Shown here in pieces: positions 1-7,161 of a stretch of DNA of 12,068 nt. The notes beneath the pieces were generated by a model. The model had not been told where the DNA came from and made no database searches. It saw only the letters and a program-made list of their open reading frames with translations. The translations under genes and the position numbers were made by a program. This stretch comes from Acidobacteriota bacterium (lineage in GTDB: Bacteria; Acidobacteriota; Terriglobia; Bryobacterales; Bryobacteraceae), in NCBI GenBank assembly GCA_947505565.1, contig CANNLB010000011.1, positions 1 to 12,068 on the forward strand, written 5' to 3'. Position 1 is the stretch's first letter. Every line of letters begins with the position of its first letter.

Positions 1-1017
1 GAACCGATCGCGCATGTTGCGCGAAGTGACCAAGTGGCCTTCCTTACCAACGAAGGGCGACGTGTTGATCATGAACAACATGGCGATCGTCGGTTCGTCG
101 ATTTGGATGCGGGGGAGAGCTTCGGGGTTTTCGGCGCTGGAGACGGTTTCGCCGATGGTGATGCCTTCGACGCCGGAGATGGCGAGGATGCTGCCCGGGG
201 TGGCGATGGTCTCGTCGACACGCTTCAGCCCTTCAAACGTATACATCCGGGTGATGCGTGTTTTTTGGATGGTGCCGTCGAGTTTACAGATAGAAACGTC
301 ATCGCCGGTGCGCAGGGTGCCATTGAAAACGCGACCAATGGCCAAACGGCCGAGGTATTCGCTGTAGTCAAGGTTAGCGACCATCAATTGCAGGGTTCCT
401 TCCGGATCGCCCTTGGGTGCCGGAATGGTATTGATGACGGTTTCAAAGAGAGGCTTGAGATCGAGGGCCGGTACGGCGAGATCGAGAGTGGCGATGCCGG
501 CCTTACCGTTCGTGTAGACGATCGGGAATTCGAGCTGCTCTTCGGAGGCGTCGAGATCGATGAACAGGTCGAAGACCTCGTTCAGAACTTCCTGGATACG
601 CGCATCGGGACGATCGATCTTGTTGATGACGACGATGGGCTTCAAGCCCGCTTCGAGTGCTTTCATCAAGACATAACGGGTCTGCGGAAGGGGACCTTCC
701 GAAGCGTCGACGAGAAGGACGACGCCATCGACAATCTTCAACGCCCGTTCGACTTCGCCGCCGAAGTCGCTATGACCCGGGGTGTCGCAGATGTTGATCT
801 TGTATTCCTTGTAGCGAACACCAGTGGTTTTCGCGAGAATTGTAATCCCGCGCTCCCGCTCGAGCTCGTTCGAGTCCATCGCGCGATCTTCCGTCGCTTC
901 GTTGGCACGATAAATGCCGCTCTGTTTGAACATAGCGTCCACGAGCGTCGTCTTGCCATGATCAACGTGGGCGATGATGGCGATATTTCTGGTTAGTTCT
1001 TGAGACAACCCTACCAT
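1..1017 (-). CDS. typA: Translational GTPase TypA/BipA (partial, C-terminal part beyond the window)
   Basis: The first 339 residues are seen; the frame is open to base 1, so the gene continues outside the window (the family is usually about 600 residues). TypA/BipA is an EF-G-like GTPase that binds the ribosome and supports 50S assembly and growth under stress. The G domain is complete: G1 AHVDHGKTT at residues 16-24, switch I with ERERGITI at 53-60, G3 DTPGHSDF at 78-85, G4 NKID at 132-135. A beta-barrel domain II follows (about 205-295), and then the start of the EF-G III-like domain ([20 protein letters not shown]). The [21 protein letters not shown] N-terminus distinguishes TypA from EF-G and LepA. 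The ATG at 1017 gives the usual TypA N-terminus; the preceding ribosome binding site (GAGA) is weak. It lies 9 bases downstream of the PhoD-like gene on the same strand, so the two are probably co-transcribed. Confidence 0.95.
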   Translation of the reverse strand, partial: MVGLSQELTRNIAIIAHVDHGKTTLVDAMFKQSGIYRANEATEDRAMDSNELERERGITILAKTTGVRYKEYKINICDTPGHSDFGGEVERALKIVDGVVLLVDASEGPLPQTRYVLMKALEAGLKPIVVINKIDRPDARIQEVLNEVFDLFIDLDASEEQLEFPIVYTNGKAGIATLDLAVPALDLKPLFETVINTIPAPKGDPEGTLQLMVANLDYSEYLGRLAIGRVFNGTLRTGDDVSICKLDGTIQKTRITRMYTFEGLKRVDETIATPGSILAISGVEGITIGETVSSAENPEALPRIQIDEPTIAMLFMINTSPFVGKEGHLVTSRNMRDRF

Positions 1018-1026
1018 TCTCGCACG

Positions 1027-2541
1027 TTACGCACGATTTCTCACCTTTGTCGATTGTAACTCCTTTGAAAACAAAGCATTTCCCATAAGATCCCGCAAGG
1101 TGACGGTCAAAGCGCGGGTTTTGGCGGATACTTCGACGTCGCCGAAGAACTGCATTCCGGCGCTGGGCGGCAGATTCGCCTCGCCTTTGGGCGGTGCTTT
1201 GGCGTAGACAACTTCGATGCCGAAGGTGTCGTCGGTTTGGCCGGGGCCGAAAGTGCCGGCGTTTAGTGGGCCGGCGATGAACTCCCAGAAGGGGTTGAAG
1301 TTCTTGTATTGGGCGCGATCGGGATGGTAGTGATGGGCGGCGGTGTAGTGAACGTCGGCAGTGAGCCAGACGGTGTTCTGGATGCCGGCTTGTTTAATGC
1401 CGGTGAGGAGCCGCGCCATTTCGATTTCGCGGCCGAGGGCGGGGCCGTTGCCATTGGCGGTGGCTTCAAAGCTGGACCGCTTCTGGTCGTCTCGGCCGTC
1501 GGGGACGAGTAGGCCGATGGGCATGTCGGCGGCGATGATCTTCCAAACGGCTTTCGATTCGCGGAGGCCTTTGAGGAGCCAGTCGACTTGGGGGCGACCG
1601 AGGAAGGCGGTCTCGGCTTCTTCGCGGTTAAAGGTATTGGGGCCGCGATAGCTTCGCATATCGACGACGAAGACATCGACGAGAGGGCCGTAAGGGATAT
1701 GGCGATAGACCTTGGAACCCGCACCGATGGGGGCGTATTCGCGGAAGGCGCGTTCGCCGCGGGCGATGAGCAGGGGAACGCTTTTTTCCTTGTAGCGGGC
1801 GTCGTCGCGGATGTCCTTCGAGTCTGACCAGTTGTTCATCACCTCGTGGTCGTCCCATTGCCAGATTTGTGGAACTTCGCTGTGGAAGCGGCGAACATTG
1901 GCGTCCATGAGGTTGTAGAGATGGGCGCCGCGGAATTCGGCGAGGGTTTCGGCCACCTTGCTTTTGGCTTCCGTGGTGACGTTGCGCCAGAATGTGCCGT
2001 CTTTGAGTTTCACTTCGGCGGGGACGGGTCCATCGGCGTAAATGGTGTCGCCGGAGTGGATGAAAAAGTTCGGCTGCGTCTTGCGCATGGTCTCGTAGAT
2101 TTTCATGCCGCCGAATTCGGGATTGATGCCCCAGCCCTGGCCGACGGTGTCGCCACCCCAGCAGAAGCGGACGTCGCCGCGGCCGGGGGTGGAGAACGAA
2201 CCGGTGATGGGGGCACTGACGGCGCGGGTGTCGAGATCTTCGAACGTCACTTCATAAATTATTTTTTGCCCATCTGGGAGCCCTTCGAGAGGGATGCGTC
2301 CGGTGAAATCGGAGACATCGAGGCAGTAGGGTCCGGGGACGACGGTTCGTTCGCCGCGATCCGAAGTTCCCCAGCTAACGCGCATCTTCGAAGGCCGGTC
2401 GGCTCTGCTCCAGACGAGAGCGGTACCGGAGTGAACGTCGCCGACCGAGGCACCTTGCTCGGTGAGGGGCCGGGCCTGTAAGAGGGCTGGAACGCCGAAG
2501 GTTAGGGGGAACAAATCGCGTCTTCTCATCATTTGCAGCAT
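1027..2541 (-). CDS. PhoD-like alkaline phosphatase family protein, probably exported
   Basis: Predicted 504-residue metallophosphatase of the PhoD family, which hydrolyses phosphomono- or diesters outside the cytoplasm using metal ions. Visible motifs are a twin-arginine-like start (RRRDLF at residues 6-11, then a short hydrophobic stretch to about 22), an N-terminal beta-sandwich of the PhoD_N kind (about 30-120), and metal-binding motifs CWGGDT (about 127-132), SGDTIYADGP (163-172), WDDHEVMNNW (229-238), DMRSYRG (294-300) and TADVHYTAAHHYH (394-406). The start is uncertain: ATGs occur at 2541, 2532 and 2529, and none has a clear ribosome binding site. The two later ones place the arginines closest to the N-terminus, as in typical Tat signals. 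The open frame reaches further up, but that part overlaps der. Only 31 bases separate this start from the divergent der start. True substrate is unknown; the hydrophobic core after the arginines is short, so Tat export is inference. Confidence 0.9.
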   Translation of the reverse strand: MLQMMRRRDLFPLTFGVPALLQARPLTEQGASVGDVHSGTALVWSRADRPSKMRVSWGTSDRGERTVVPGPYCLDVSDFTGRIPLEGLPDGQKIIYEVTFEDLDTRAVSAPITGSFSTPGRGDVRFCWGGDTVGQGWGINPEFGGMKIYETMRKTQPNFFIHSGDTIYADGPVPAEVKLKDGTFWRNVTTEAKSKVAETLAEFRGAHLYNLMDANVRRFHSEVPQIWQWDDHEVMNNWSDSKDIRDDARYKEKSVPLLIARGERAFREYAPIGAGSKVYRHIPYGPLVDVFVVDMRSYRGPNTFNREEAETAFLGRPQVDWLLKGLRESKAVWKIIAADMPIGLLVPDGRDDQKRSSFEATANGNGPALGREIEMARLLTGIKQAGIQNTVWLTADVHYTAAHHYHPDRAQYKNFNPFWEFIAGPLNAGTFGPGQTDDTFGIEVVYAKAPPKGEANLPPSAGMQFFGDVEVSAKTRALTVTLRDLMGNALFSKELQSTKVRNRA

Positions 2542-2572
2542 CGCACACCGCTGGGACTGCAATAATGAAGTT

Positions 2573-3901
2573 ATGGTTAAACCCGCAGGTCTTCCGATCG
2601 TAGTTATTGTCGGGCGGCCTAACGTCGGCAAATCGACGTTTTTTAATGCCGTTACTGGGACCCGTCGCTCGATCGTTCACGATGAGCCGGGCATTACGCG
2701 AGACCGCATCAGTGGCATCACGACGCATCGCGGCCGTAAATTCGAAATTATTGATACGGGGGGAATCATTCCGGACGATCACGACCTGATCCCTTCGGAG
2801 ATTCTGAAGCAGGCTAAGTTCGCGTTGGATGCGGCGTCTTGGGTGGTGTTCCTGATTGACGGAAGGACGGAGATCACGTCGGCGGACCGCGATTTGGCGA
2901 AGATGCTGAAGAAGTTGGGTAAGCCGGTGGTGCTGGCGGTGAATAAGATCGACACCGAGAAGAGCCACAAGCTGACGATGGGCTTTTATGAGTTGGGTAT
3001 CGAGCCGCTGTTCGCCGTATCGTCGGAGCATAAAGTGGGGATCCACGAACTGCTCGACTACGTGACCGAAGACTTCCCCATCGAGCAGAAGGTGGAGGTG
3101 GGCGACGAAGAGCCGGCGGACGTGAAGAAGATCAAGGTGGCGATCATCGGGCGGCCGAATGTCGGCAAGTCGACGTTGATCAACGCGGTGGTGGGGTCGG
3201 ACCGGAGTATTGTGAGTCCGGTGGCGGGGACGACGCGGGATTCAGTTGACGAAACAGTTCACCACGGCGGAACAGATTTTGTGTTCGTGGATACGGCGGG
3301 TATCCGGCGGAAAGGGAAGACGGTTGCCGATGCCGAAAAGCTCAGTGTCGTGATGGCGCAGCGGAACATCCGCATGGCCAACGTGGCACTGATCATCATC
3401 GACGCCAGCGAAGGGATCATGAACATGGACGCGCATATCGCCGGGTATGCCCATGAGGCGGGTCGGGCGATTATCATCGTCGTAAACAAGTGGGATATCG
3501 CGCCAAATAAGAAAAAGGCGGACTTTGAGCAGAAGCTGCGCGACGAGTTGAAGTTTCTGGAGTTTGCCCAGATTGCGTTTATTTCGGCGAAGAACAATTT
3601 GGGGATTACGCAGCTTTACGACATGATCGAGCTGGCGTATAAGTGGTCGAACCATCGGGTGACAACGGGCGAACTGAATCGGTTCTGCGCGATGGTGGAG
3701 TTGAAGCCGGATACGAAGATCAAGTATGTGACGCAGGCATCGCTGCGGCCGCCAACGTTTGTGGTGTTTACGGATCGGCGAGAAATGCACTTTTCGGCGG
3801 AACGGCAGCTCGTAAATCTGTTCCGGAAACACTTCGGGTACATTGGGACGCCGATTGTAATTAAGCACCGGCCGGCTCCGAAGCGGAAGCCGAAGGCGTA
3901 G
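2573..3901 (+). CDS. der: Ribosome biogenesis GTPase Der (EngA)
   Basis: Full-length 442-residue Der, an essential GTPase with two tandem G domains that acts in late 50S subunit assembly. G domain 1 has GRPNVGKST at 14-22, DTGG at 61-64 and NKID at 124-127. An acidic linker (about 172-186) follows. G domain 2 has GRPNVGKST at 193-201, DTAG at 240-243, NKWD at 305-308 and SAK at 338-340. The C-terminal KH-like domain spans about 355-435 (IGTPIVIKHR near the end) and a basic tail ends the protein. Length is normal for the family. The ATG at 2573 is chosen because MVKPAGLPIVVIVGRPNVGKS matches the usual short N-terminus; the open frame extends 37 codons further up but would overlap the divergent phosphatase gene. 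The ribosome binding site is poor (GAAG two bases before ATG). An AATAAT six bases before the ATG would fit a leaderless transcript, but no -35 is visible. Confidence 0.97.
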   Translation: MVKPAGLPIVVIVGRPNVGKSTFFNAVTGTRRSIVHDEPGITRDRISGITTHRGRKFEIIDTGGIIPDDHDLIPSEILKQAKFALDAASWVVFLIDGRTEITSADRDLAKMLKKLGKPVVLAVNKIDTEKSHKLTMGFYELGIEPLFAVSSEHKVGIHELLDYVTEDFPIEQKVEVGDEEPADVKKIKVAIIGRPNVGKSTLINAVVGSDRSIVSPVAGTTRDSVDETVHHGGTDFVFVDTAGIRRKGKTVADAEKLSVVMAQRNIRMANVALIIIDASEGIMNMDAHIAGYAHEAGRAIIIVVNKWDIAPNKKKADFEQKLRDELKFLEFAQIAFISAKNNLGITQLYDMIELAYKWSNHRVTTGELNRFCAMVELKPDTKIKYVTQASLRPPTFVVFTDRREMHFSAERQLVNLFRKHFGYIGTPIVIKHRPAPKRKPKA

Positions 3902-3906
3902 GGATG

Positions 3907-3923
3907 GCGTACGTGCTGTACGC
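3907..3923. repeat. Short perfect inverted repeat just after der
   Basis: GCGTAC and GTACGC flank a 5-base spacer (GTGCT), beginning 6 bases after the der stop codon. A second weak hairpin, GGCCC/GGGCC with a 6-base loop, lies at 3941-3956. Neither is followed by a T-run, so intrinsic termination is doubtful. They could shape the 3' end of the der mRNA. Confidence 0.3.
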
Positions 3924-3986
3924 GCTACTGGGCGATGGTCGGCCCCCCAGTGGGCCTTACGTTGCCCTACAACGCGCTCTGTGGCT

Positions 3987-4226
3987 TCAGCCGACCTTCC
4001 GCACCACAAAAGCTAACGGCGGAGCTTGCAGGGCGAGCGGCAACGCTTTCTGAAGGGCAGCAGATTCCGTTTGTCGAAGGGGGTCTTTCGGCGGGGCGGG
4101 CTGCCGGATGACAACGGTGTGGCACGAGGGCGAAGTGGTGACTCCATCGACGAGGCGCTTCGCTTGCTCGGGGCAGTCTGGCAGGGTGAGCAAGACGAGT
4201 TCGACAGTGTCGGCCTGGGCCGGCAC
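3987..4226 (-). CDS. Doubtful small ORF downstream of the permease
   Basis: Bases 3902-4255 hold no recognisable gene; the best candidate is this 79-codon frame. It starts with GTG at 4226, 29 bases beyond the permease stop, and ends in TGA. The product would contain a stretch with normal amino-acid balance (VELVLLTLPDCPEQAKRL), two cysteines and a Pro-rich middle. Codon third positions are mostly G or C. I recognise no family. Against it: no ribosome binding site precedes the GTG, and the same frame stays open far into the permease, where it is an arginine-rich shadow. A plus-strand frame over the same bases (4026-4259) looks less protein-like. The piece could also be a decayed gene end. Confidence 0.3.
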   Translation of the reverse strand: MPAQADTVELVLLTLPDCPEQAKRLVDGVTTSPSCHTVVIRQPAPPKDPLRQTESAALQKALPLALQAPPLAFVVRKVG

Positions 4227-4255
4227 CGTCGAACAGGACTTTGGCTGGGGGGCGA

Positions 4256-5584
4256 CTAGCTTTGCCCCGCCGCCATCGCCAACTTTTCGGTGACGATTTT
4301 CGGCTCCAGGCCCGCTTTGGCCAAGGCGGCATAGACGACGAAGCCGACAACGAAGCTCGCCAGGGCGAGCGGTTCGACGCCGAGCTTTAGGCCCAGGGCC
4401 GGGGAGATGCCGACGACGAAGCCGATGGCCCAAGCGCCGTAGCCGGCCCAGTTGATGCCTTCCCGCGGGCCGGCCCACTTGCCGCCACTCAGCAGATAGT
4501 CGGCGACCATGGCTCCGCAGATGGGCCCGAAGGAGGCACCGACCAAGCCGAAGACACCGGGGAGATCAGCGGCCACGCCGGTGCCGGCGAGGACGAGCGC
4601 GATAGTGACGCCGACCAAGGTCGACAGAGAACGGGAGACGCCGGGCAGCATCGTGGCGAAACTATTGCCAGCGATGAAGGCGCAGAAGCAGGCGGGAACG
4701 ATGGAGGCCAGGGCGAAGAGCAGGAACATGGAAGAGGCCATGGTGCCGCCCATGGAGCCGATGACGGCGTCGTAGCTGTAGCTGGTGATCGCGGGGTTCA
4801 GGGCCCTCGCACCGGCGACAGACAAGAGAGGCAGGCCGCCCGCGATGAGGATGGCTCCAGCGATGCCGACGAGGCCGCCCATGCGGACGTCCTTGCCATT
4901 GCGGGAGTTCATGCCGAAGTCGACGCCGGCCGCACCGGCGGTGGCGAAGAAGCCGATGACGGTTTGGAGGATGGTGGCGACGGCGCCCCAGGTGTCGGTC
5001 TGGGTGGGGACCGGGTGCTGGCTAATGCCCCCCTGAACGCGGAAGAAGACGACGAGAATCATGAGCAGGGGAATGGCGTTGAGGAAGAGAGAAGCCCGGG
5101 CTACGTATTGGATGCCGAGAATGCCGATAGAACCCATGAGGTAGGTCCAGAGGGCGGCGACAATCCAGAAGGTCGGGGAGCCGGGGGTGGCATCCATGCC
5201 GAGGCCCATCAGGATGAATCGTGTGGAGGTAAAGGTGCCGACGGCAAACCAGCCAACTTGCAACAGACCCATGAAGAGTCCGGGCAAGGGGTAGCCGCCG
5301 AGGGTTCCGAAGGTGGAACTGCCGATGACGTAGAGCGGGTAGCCGGTCTTCATGCCAAGCATGCCGGGCACGTAGTAGAAGAGGGCATAGCAGATGAGGC
5401 CAGCGGCGGCGAGGGCGGCGATGCAGGCTCCGAGGCTGGCCCGGTCGATCGTACCTTGGGCCATCGTCTGATAGAACACGATCCAGAGGAACACCCCCGC
5501 GTAGGTGGGAGCGGTATTCGTGTACCACGGTGCCCGATTCGAGACGGGGTTCGGTTTGGTTTGGCTGATGTATGCAGGGAGCAT
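4256..5584 (-). CDS. NCS1-family nucleobase (cytosine/purine-type) permease
   Basis: 442-residue integral membrane transporter, predicted to import a nucleobase, hydantoin or similar ring compound with a cation. About twelve hydrophobic segments are visible. The N-terminal motif NRAPWYTNTAPTYAGVFLW (16-34) precedes the first helix, as in NCS1 proteins of the CodB type. The conserved late motif GPICGAMVADYLL followed by INWAGYGAWAIG lies at about 353-386. Length is usual for the family (about 420-490). The ATG at 5584 is the first in frame and directly precedes the conserved N-terminus. Its ribosome binding site is not convincing: AGAGAG lies about 17 bases upstream. TACAAT at 5593-5598 resembles a -10 element but lacks a good -35. 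The start faces the divergent methyltransferase gene across 65 bases. No linked deaminase or hydrolase gene is present, so the substrate cannot be named. Confidence 0.9.
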   Translation of the reverse strand: MLPAYISQTKPNPVSNRAPWYTNTAPTYAGVFLWIVFYQTMAQGTIDRASLGACIAALAAAGLICYALFYYVPGMLGMKTGYPLYVIGSSTFGTLGGYPLPGLFMGLLQVGWFAVGTFTSTRFILMGLGMDATPGSPTFWIVAALWTYLMGSIGILGIQYVARASLFLNAIPLLMILVVFFRVQGGISQHPVPTQTDTWGAVATILQTVIGFFATAGAAGVDFGMNSRNGKDVRMGGLVGIAGAILIAGGLPLLSVAGARALNPAITSYSYDAVIGSMGGTMASSMFLLFALASIVPACFCAFIAGNSFATMLPGVSRSLSTLVGVTIALVLAGTGVAADLPGVFGLVGASFGPICGAMVADYLLSGGKWAGPREGINWAGYGAWAIGFVVGISPALGLKLGVEPLALASFVVGFVVYAALAKAGLEPKIVTEKLAMAAGQS

Positions 5585-5649
5585 GGCTGGTTATTGTATT
5601 CTCTCTGGAGACAAAGAGCGAGCACCCTCGTGGCACTCTGGAAATAGGT

Positions 5650-6555
5650 ATGGATATTGCTACGCTACTTCGCGCTGAGATCGCTGCCCGCGGGCCACTG
5701 CCGTTCTCCCGGTTTATGGAGGTAGCGCTGTACGATCCGACGGCGGGTTACTATCGGCGGGATCACTTCGGCAAGGAAGGAGACTTCTATACCGCTGAGC
5801 AGTTGCAGCCGACGTTCGGACTGTTGCTGCGGCGGTTCTGCGAGCAGCATGGGATCACGACGATCGTACAGCCAGGCGCGGGTCGGGCGGCGTTGCGGGA
5901 GTCGTTTGCGGGGATGGAATATATTCCGCTAGACGTGGCGTATGGCAGGTGGCCGGAGTCTTTCCGGGGGATGATTTTAGCTCACGAATTTTTTGATGCG
6001 TTGGTGGTGGACGTCGCCGAGCGCGAGGGAGAGGCGTGGCGCGAGTTGCTCGTGGGGTGCGATAGCGATGGATTTATGTGGACGCCCGGGGAGGGCTTGG
6101 CGATCGAAGGAATTGATGAGCGCATCGAGCGCGTCGAACGACCGGTGGGACTGGCGACAGAGCTATCGAATATGGCCGCAAGGATGTCGAGCGGTTACCT
6201 ACTGGTGCTCGACTATGGGTACACGCAGCGGGAGCAGATTCGATTTCCGCAAGGGTCATTGATGGGATACCGGAAGCATCAGGCCGTGGAGGACGTGCTC
6301 GGCAATCCGGGTGAGCAGGACATCACGGCGCATGTGCCTTTTTCGACGCTACAGGAGACGGCGCATCGACTGGGCTTTCGAACGGTGCACGAGGAATCGA
6401 TGGGCTCGTTCCTTCTGCGGATCGGGGAAGCGGATCACTTTGCGTTCCTCGAGCTGGAGGGCGATGCGGCGCGGCGACTCCAGTTAAAGACTCTGTTGTT
6501 CGATATCGGCCAGAGCTTTCGGGCGTTGTTGCTGGAGAAGCCGGAACGCCCGTAA
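5650..6555 (+). CDS. Class I SAM-dependent methyltransferase, MidA/NDUFAF7-like, compact form
   Basis: 301-residue protein. The N-terminus (PLPFSRFMEVALYDPTAGYY, residues 16-35, then GDFYTAEQLQPTFG at 44-57) and C-terminal half (DYGYTQRE at 188-195, GSLMGYRKHQ at 202-211, NPGEQDITAHV at 219-229) are diagnostic of the MidA/DUF185 family. The eukaryotic member, NDUFAF7, methylates an arginine of a complex I subunit; the bacterial substrate is unclear. The protein is shorter than usual (about 350-390). The SAM-binding loop, normally like VELGPGRGTL, reads VQPGAGRAAL (73-82), with the acidic residue replaced by Gln and shortened surroundings. LAHEFFDAL (110-118) matches the family's LANELLDAL. 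The ATG at 5650 is chosen because the family begins just before this point; the open frame starts upstream at 5572 but would overlap the permease start. Function as an active enzyme is uncertain. Confidence 0.85.
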   Translation: MDIATLLRAEIAARGPLPFSRFMEVALYDPTAGYYRRDHFGKEGDFYTAEQLQPTFGLLLRRFCEQHGITTIVQPGAGRAALRESFAGMEYIPLDVAYGRWPESFRGMILAHEFFDALVVDVAEREGEAWRELLVGCDSDGFMWTPGEGLAIEGIDERIERVERPVGLATELSNMAARMSSGYLLVLDYGYTQREQIRFPQGSLMGYRKHQAVEDVLGNPGEQDITAHVPFSTLQETAHRLGFRTVHEESMGSFLLRIGEADHFAFLELEGDAARRLQLKTLLFDIGQSFRALLLEKPERP

Positions 6556-6564
6556 ACAGGGCCC

Positions 6565-6599
6565 AAAAATGATTTCGGCCCCGGTGGAAGCCGGGGCCG
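6565..6599 (-). terminator. Intrinsic terminator of the histone-like gene
   Basis: A perfect 9-bp stem CGGCCCCGG / CCGGGGCCG (6576-6584 and 6591-6599) with a 6-base loop. Read on the minus strand it is followed by AAATCATTTTT, giving a T-run slightly offset from the stem. It lies 39 bases after the stop of the minus-strand gene and 20 bases after the methyltransferase stop. On the plus strand no T-run follows, so it mainly suits the minus-strand gene. Confidence 0.7.
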
Positions 6600-6638
6600 T
6601 CTGGATGGTACGAAGTTAACTAAGTGCCGAAGAGCTGA

Positions 6639-6989
6639 CTACTTTTTGGTAGCAACTTTCTTGGCGGGCGCGGCGGCTTTCTTGGCCGGAGCAGCGGCCT
6701 TCACCGGCGCGGCGGCTTTCTTGGCCGGAGCAGCGGCCTTCACCGGAGCAGCGGCTTTCTTGGCCGGAGCAGCGGCCTTCACCGGAGCGGCGGCTTTCTT
6801 GGCCGGAGCAGCGGCCTTCACCGGAGCAGCGGCTTTCTTGGCCGGAGCAGCGGCCTTCACCGGAGCAGCGGCCTTCACCGGAGCAGCGGCCTTCACCGGA
6901 GCAGCGGCTTTCACCGGAGCAGCGGCTTTCACCGGAGCAGCGGCTTTCTTGGCCGGAGCGGCGGCCTTTTTGGCGGGTGCGTTCTTCAT
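6639..6989 (-). CDS. Histone H1-like Ala/Lys/Pro-rich repeat protein
   Basis: 116-residue, very basic, low-complexity protein made almost only of A, K, P and V; no acidic or aromatic residue occurs. After MKNAP the protein is built of two modules: AKKAAAP (7 residues) and VKAAAP (6 residues). The order is AKKAAAP twice, VKAAAP five times, the pair AKKAAAP-VKAAAP four times, AKKAAAP once, then AKKVATKK. Such compositions resemble the C-terminal tail of histone H1 and bacterial H1-like proteins (Hc1/Hc2, AlgP), which bind and compact DNA through lysines. The DNA role here is inference from composition. The ATG at 6989 is preceded by GGAGA 8 bases upstream, a good site. Longer frames upstream run through the promoter and are rejected. 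It has its own promoter, leader hairpin and terminator, suggesting a strongly expressed single-gene transcript. Confidence 0.85.
   Translation of the reverse strand: MKNAPAKKAAAPAKKAAAPVKAAAPVKAAAPVKAAAPVKAAAPVKAAAPAKKAAAPVKAAAPAKKAAAPVKAAAPAKKAAAPVKAAAPAKKAAAPVKAAAPAKKAAAPAKKVATKK
6660..6965 (-). repeat. In-frame tandem DNA repeats within the histone-like gene
   Basis: Nearly identical 18-base (VKAAAP) and 21-base (AKKAAAP) units, combining to a 39-base higher-order unit present about four times at the 3' end of the gene. Units differ mostly by single silent changes such as GCG/GCA or GCC/GCT. All units are multiples of three, so gain or loss of copies would keep the frame. Confidence 0.85.
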
Positions 6990-7016
6990 TGAGTGATTCT
7001 CCAAAACATCTTTTTG

Positions 7017-7036
7017 GCGCTCTCCGAAGAGAACGC
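7017..7036 (-). promoter_or_regulatory. 5' leader hairpin with UUCG tetraloop, histone-like mRNA
   Basis: On the minus strand GCGTTCTC-TTCG-GAGAGCGC folds to an 8-pair stem (one G-U) closed by C(UUCG)G, an exceptionally stable tetraloop. It starts a few bases after the expected transcription start and ends 27 bases before the ATG, leaving the GGAGA site free. No U-run follows, so it is not a terminator. A 5' stem-loop of this kind is known to protect mRNAs from decay; that role here is inferred. Confidence 0.5.
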
Positions 7037-7047
7037 GGTTGTGACCA

Positions 7048-7076
7048 TATATAAGGTTGTTCCATCCCAATGTCAA
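7048..7076 (-). promoter_or_regulatory. Sigma-70-type promoter of the histone-like gene
   Basis: On the minus strand a perfect -35 TTGACA (7071-7076) is followed by a 17-base spacer and -10 TATATA (7048-7053). Transcription would start near 7041, giving a leader of about 50 bases before the ATG at 6989. Both the hexamers and the spacing are near consensus. Confidence 0.75.
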
Positions 7077-7161
7077 GAAAAAAAGAAAGGGAGCGGAGAG
7101 CAAGAGTGGCAAAAAGCTCAGTATTTTCGCATAAAAAACGAAAATAGTGCAGAATGTTTTT

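Noticed and set aside
34..996. Long plus-strand open frame of 320 codons over the typA region
   Set aside because: The opposite strand encodes an unmistakable TypA with all GTPase motifs; this frame is its shadow and has a biased Asp/Gly-rich composition.
2561..2572. Leaderless start for der (AATAAT six bases before ATG)
   Set aside because: The first T of the -10 is missing and there is no -35; too weak to list as a promoter.
4964..5647. Plus-strand 227-codon frame opposite the permease
   Set aside because: Glu/Gly-rich shadow of a clear membrane transporter on the minus strand.
6660..6965. CRISPR-like or satellite array
   Set aside because: Units are directly adjacent without unique spacers, in-frame, and fully explained by the protein repeat.
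6646..6996. Plus-strand frame encoding a repeated FLAGAAAFTGAAA protein
   Set aside because: It is the antisense of the repeat gene; the repeat unit being a multiple of three keeps all frames open. The promoter, ribosome binding site and terminator all suit the minus strand.
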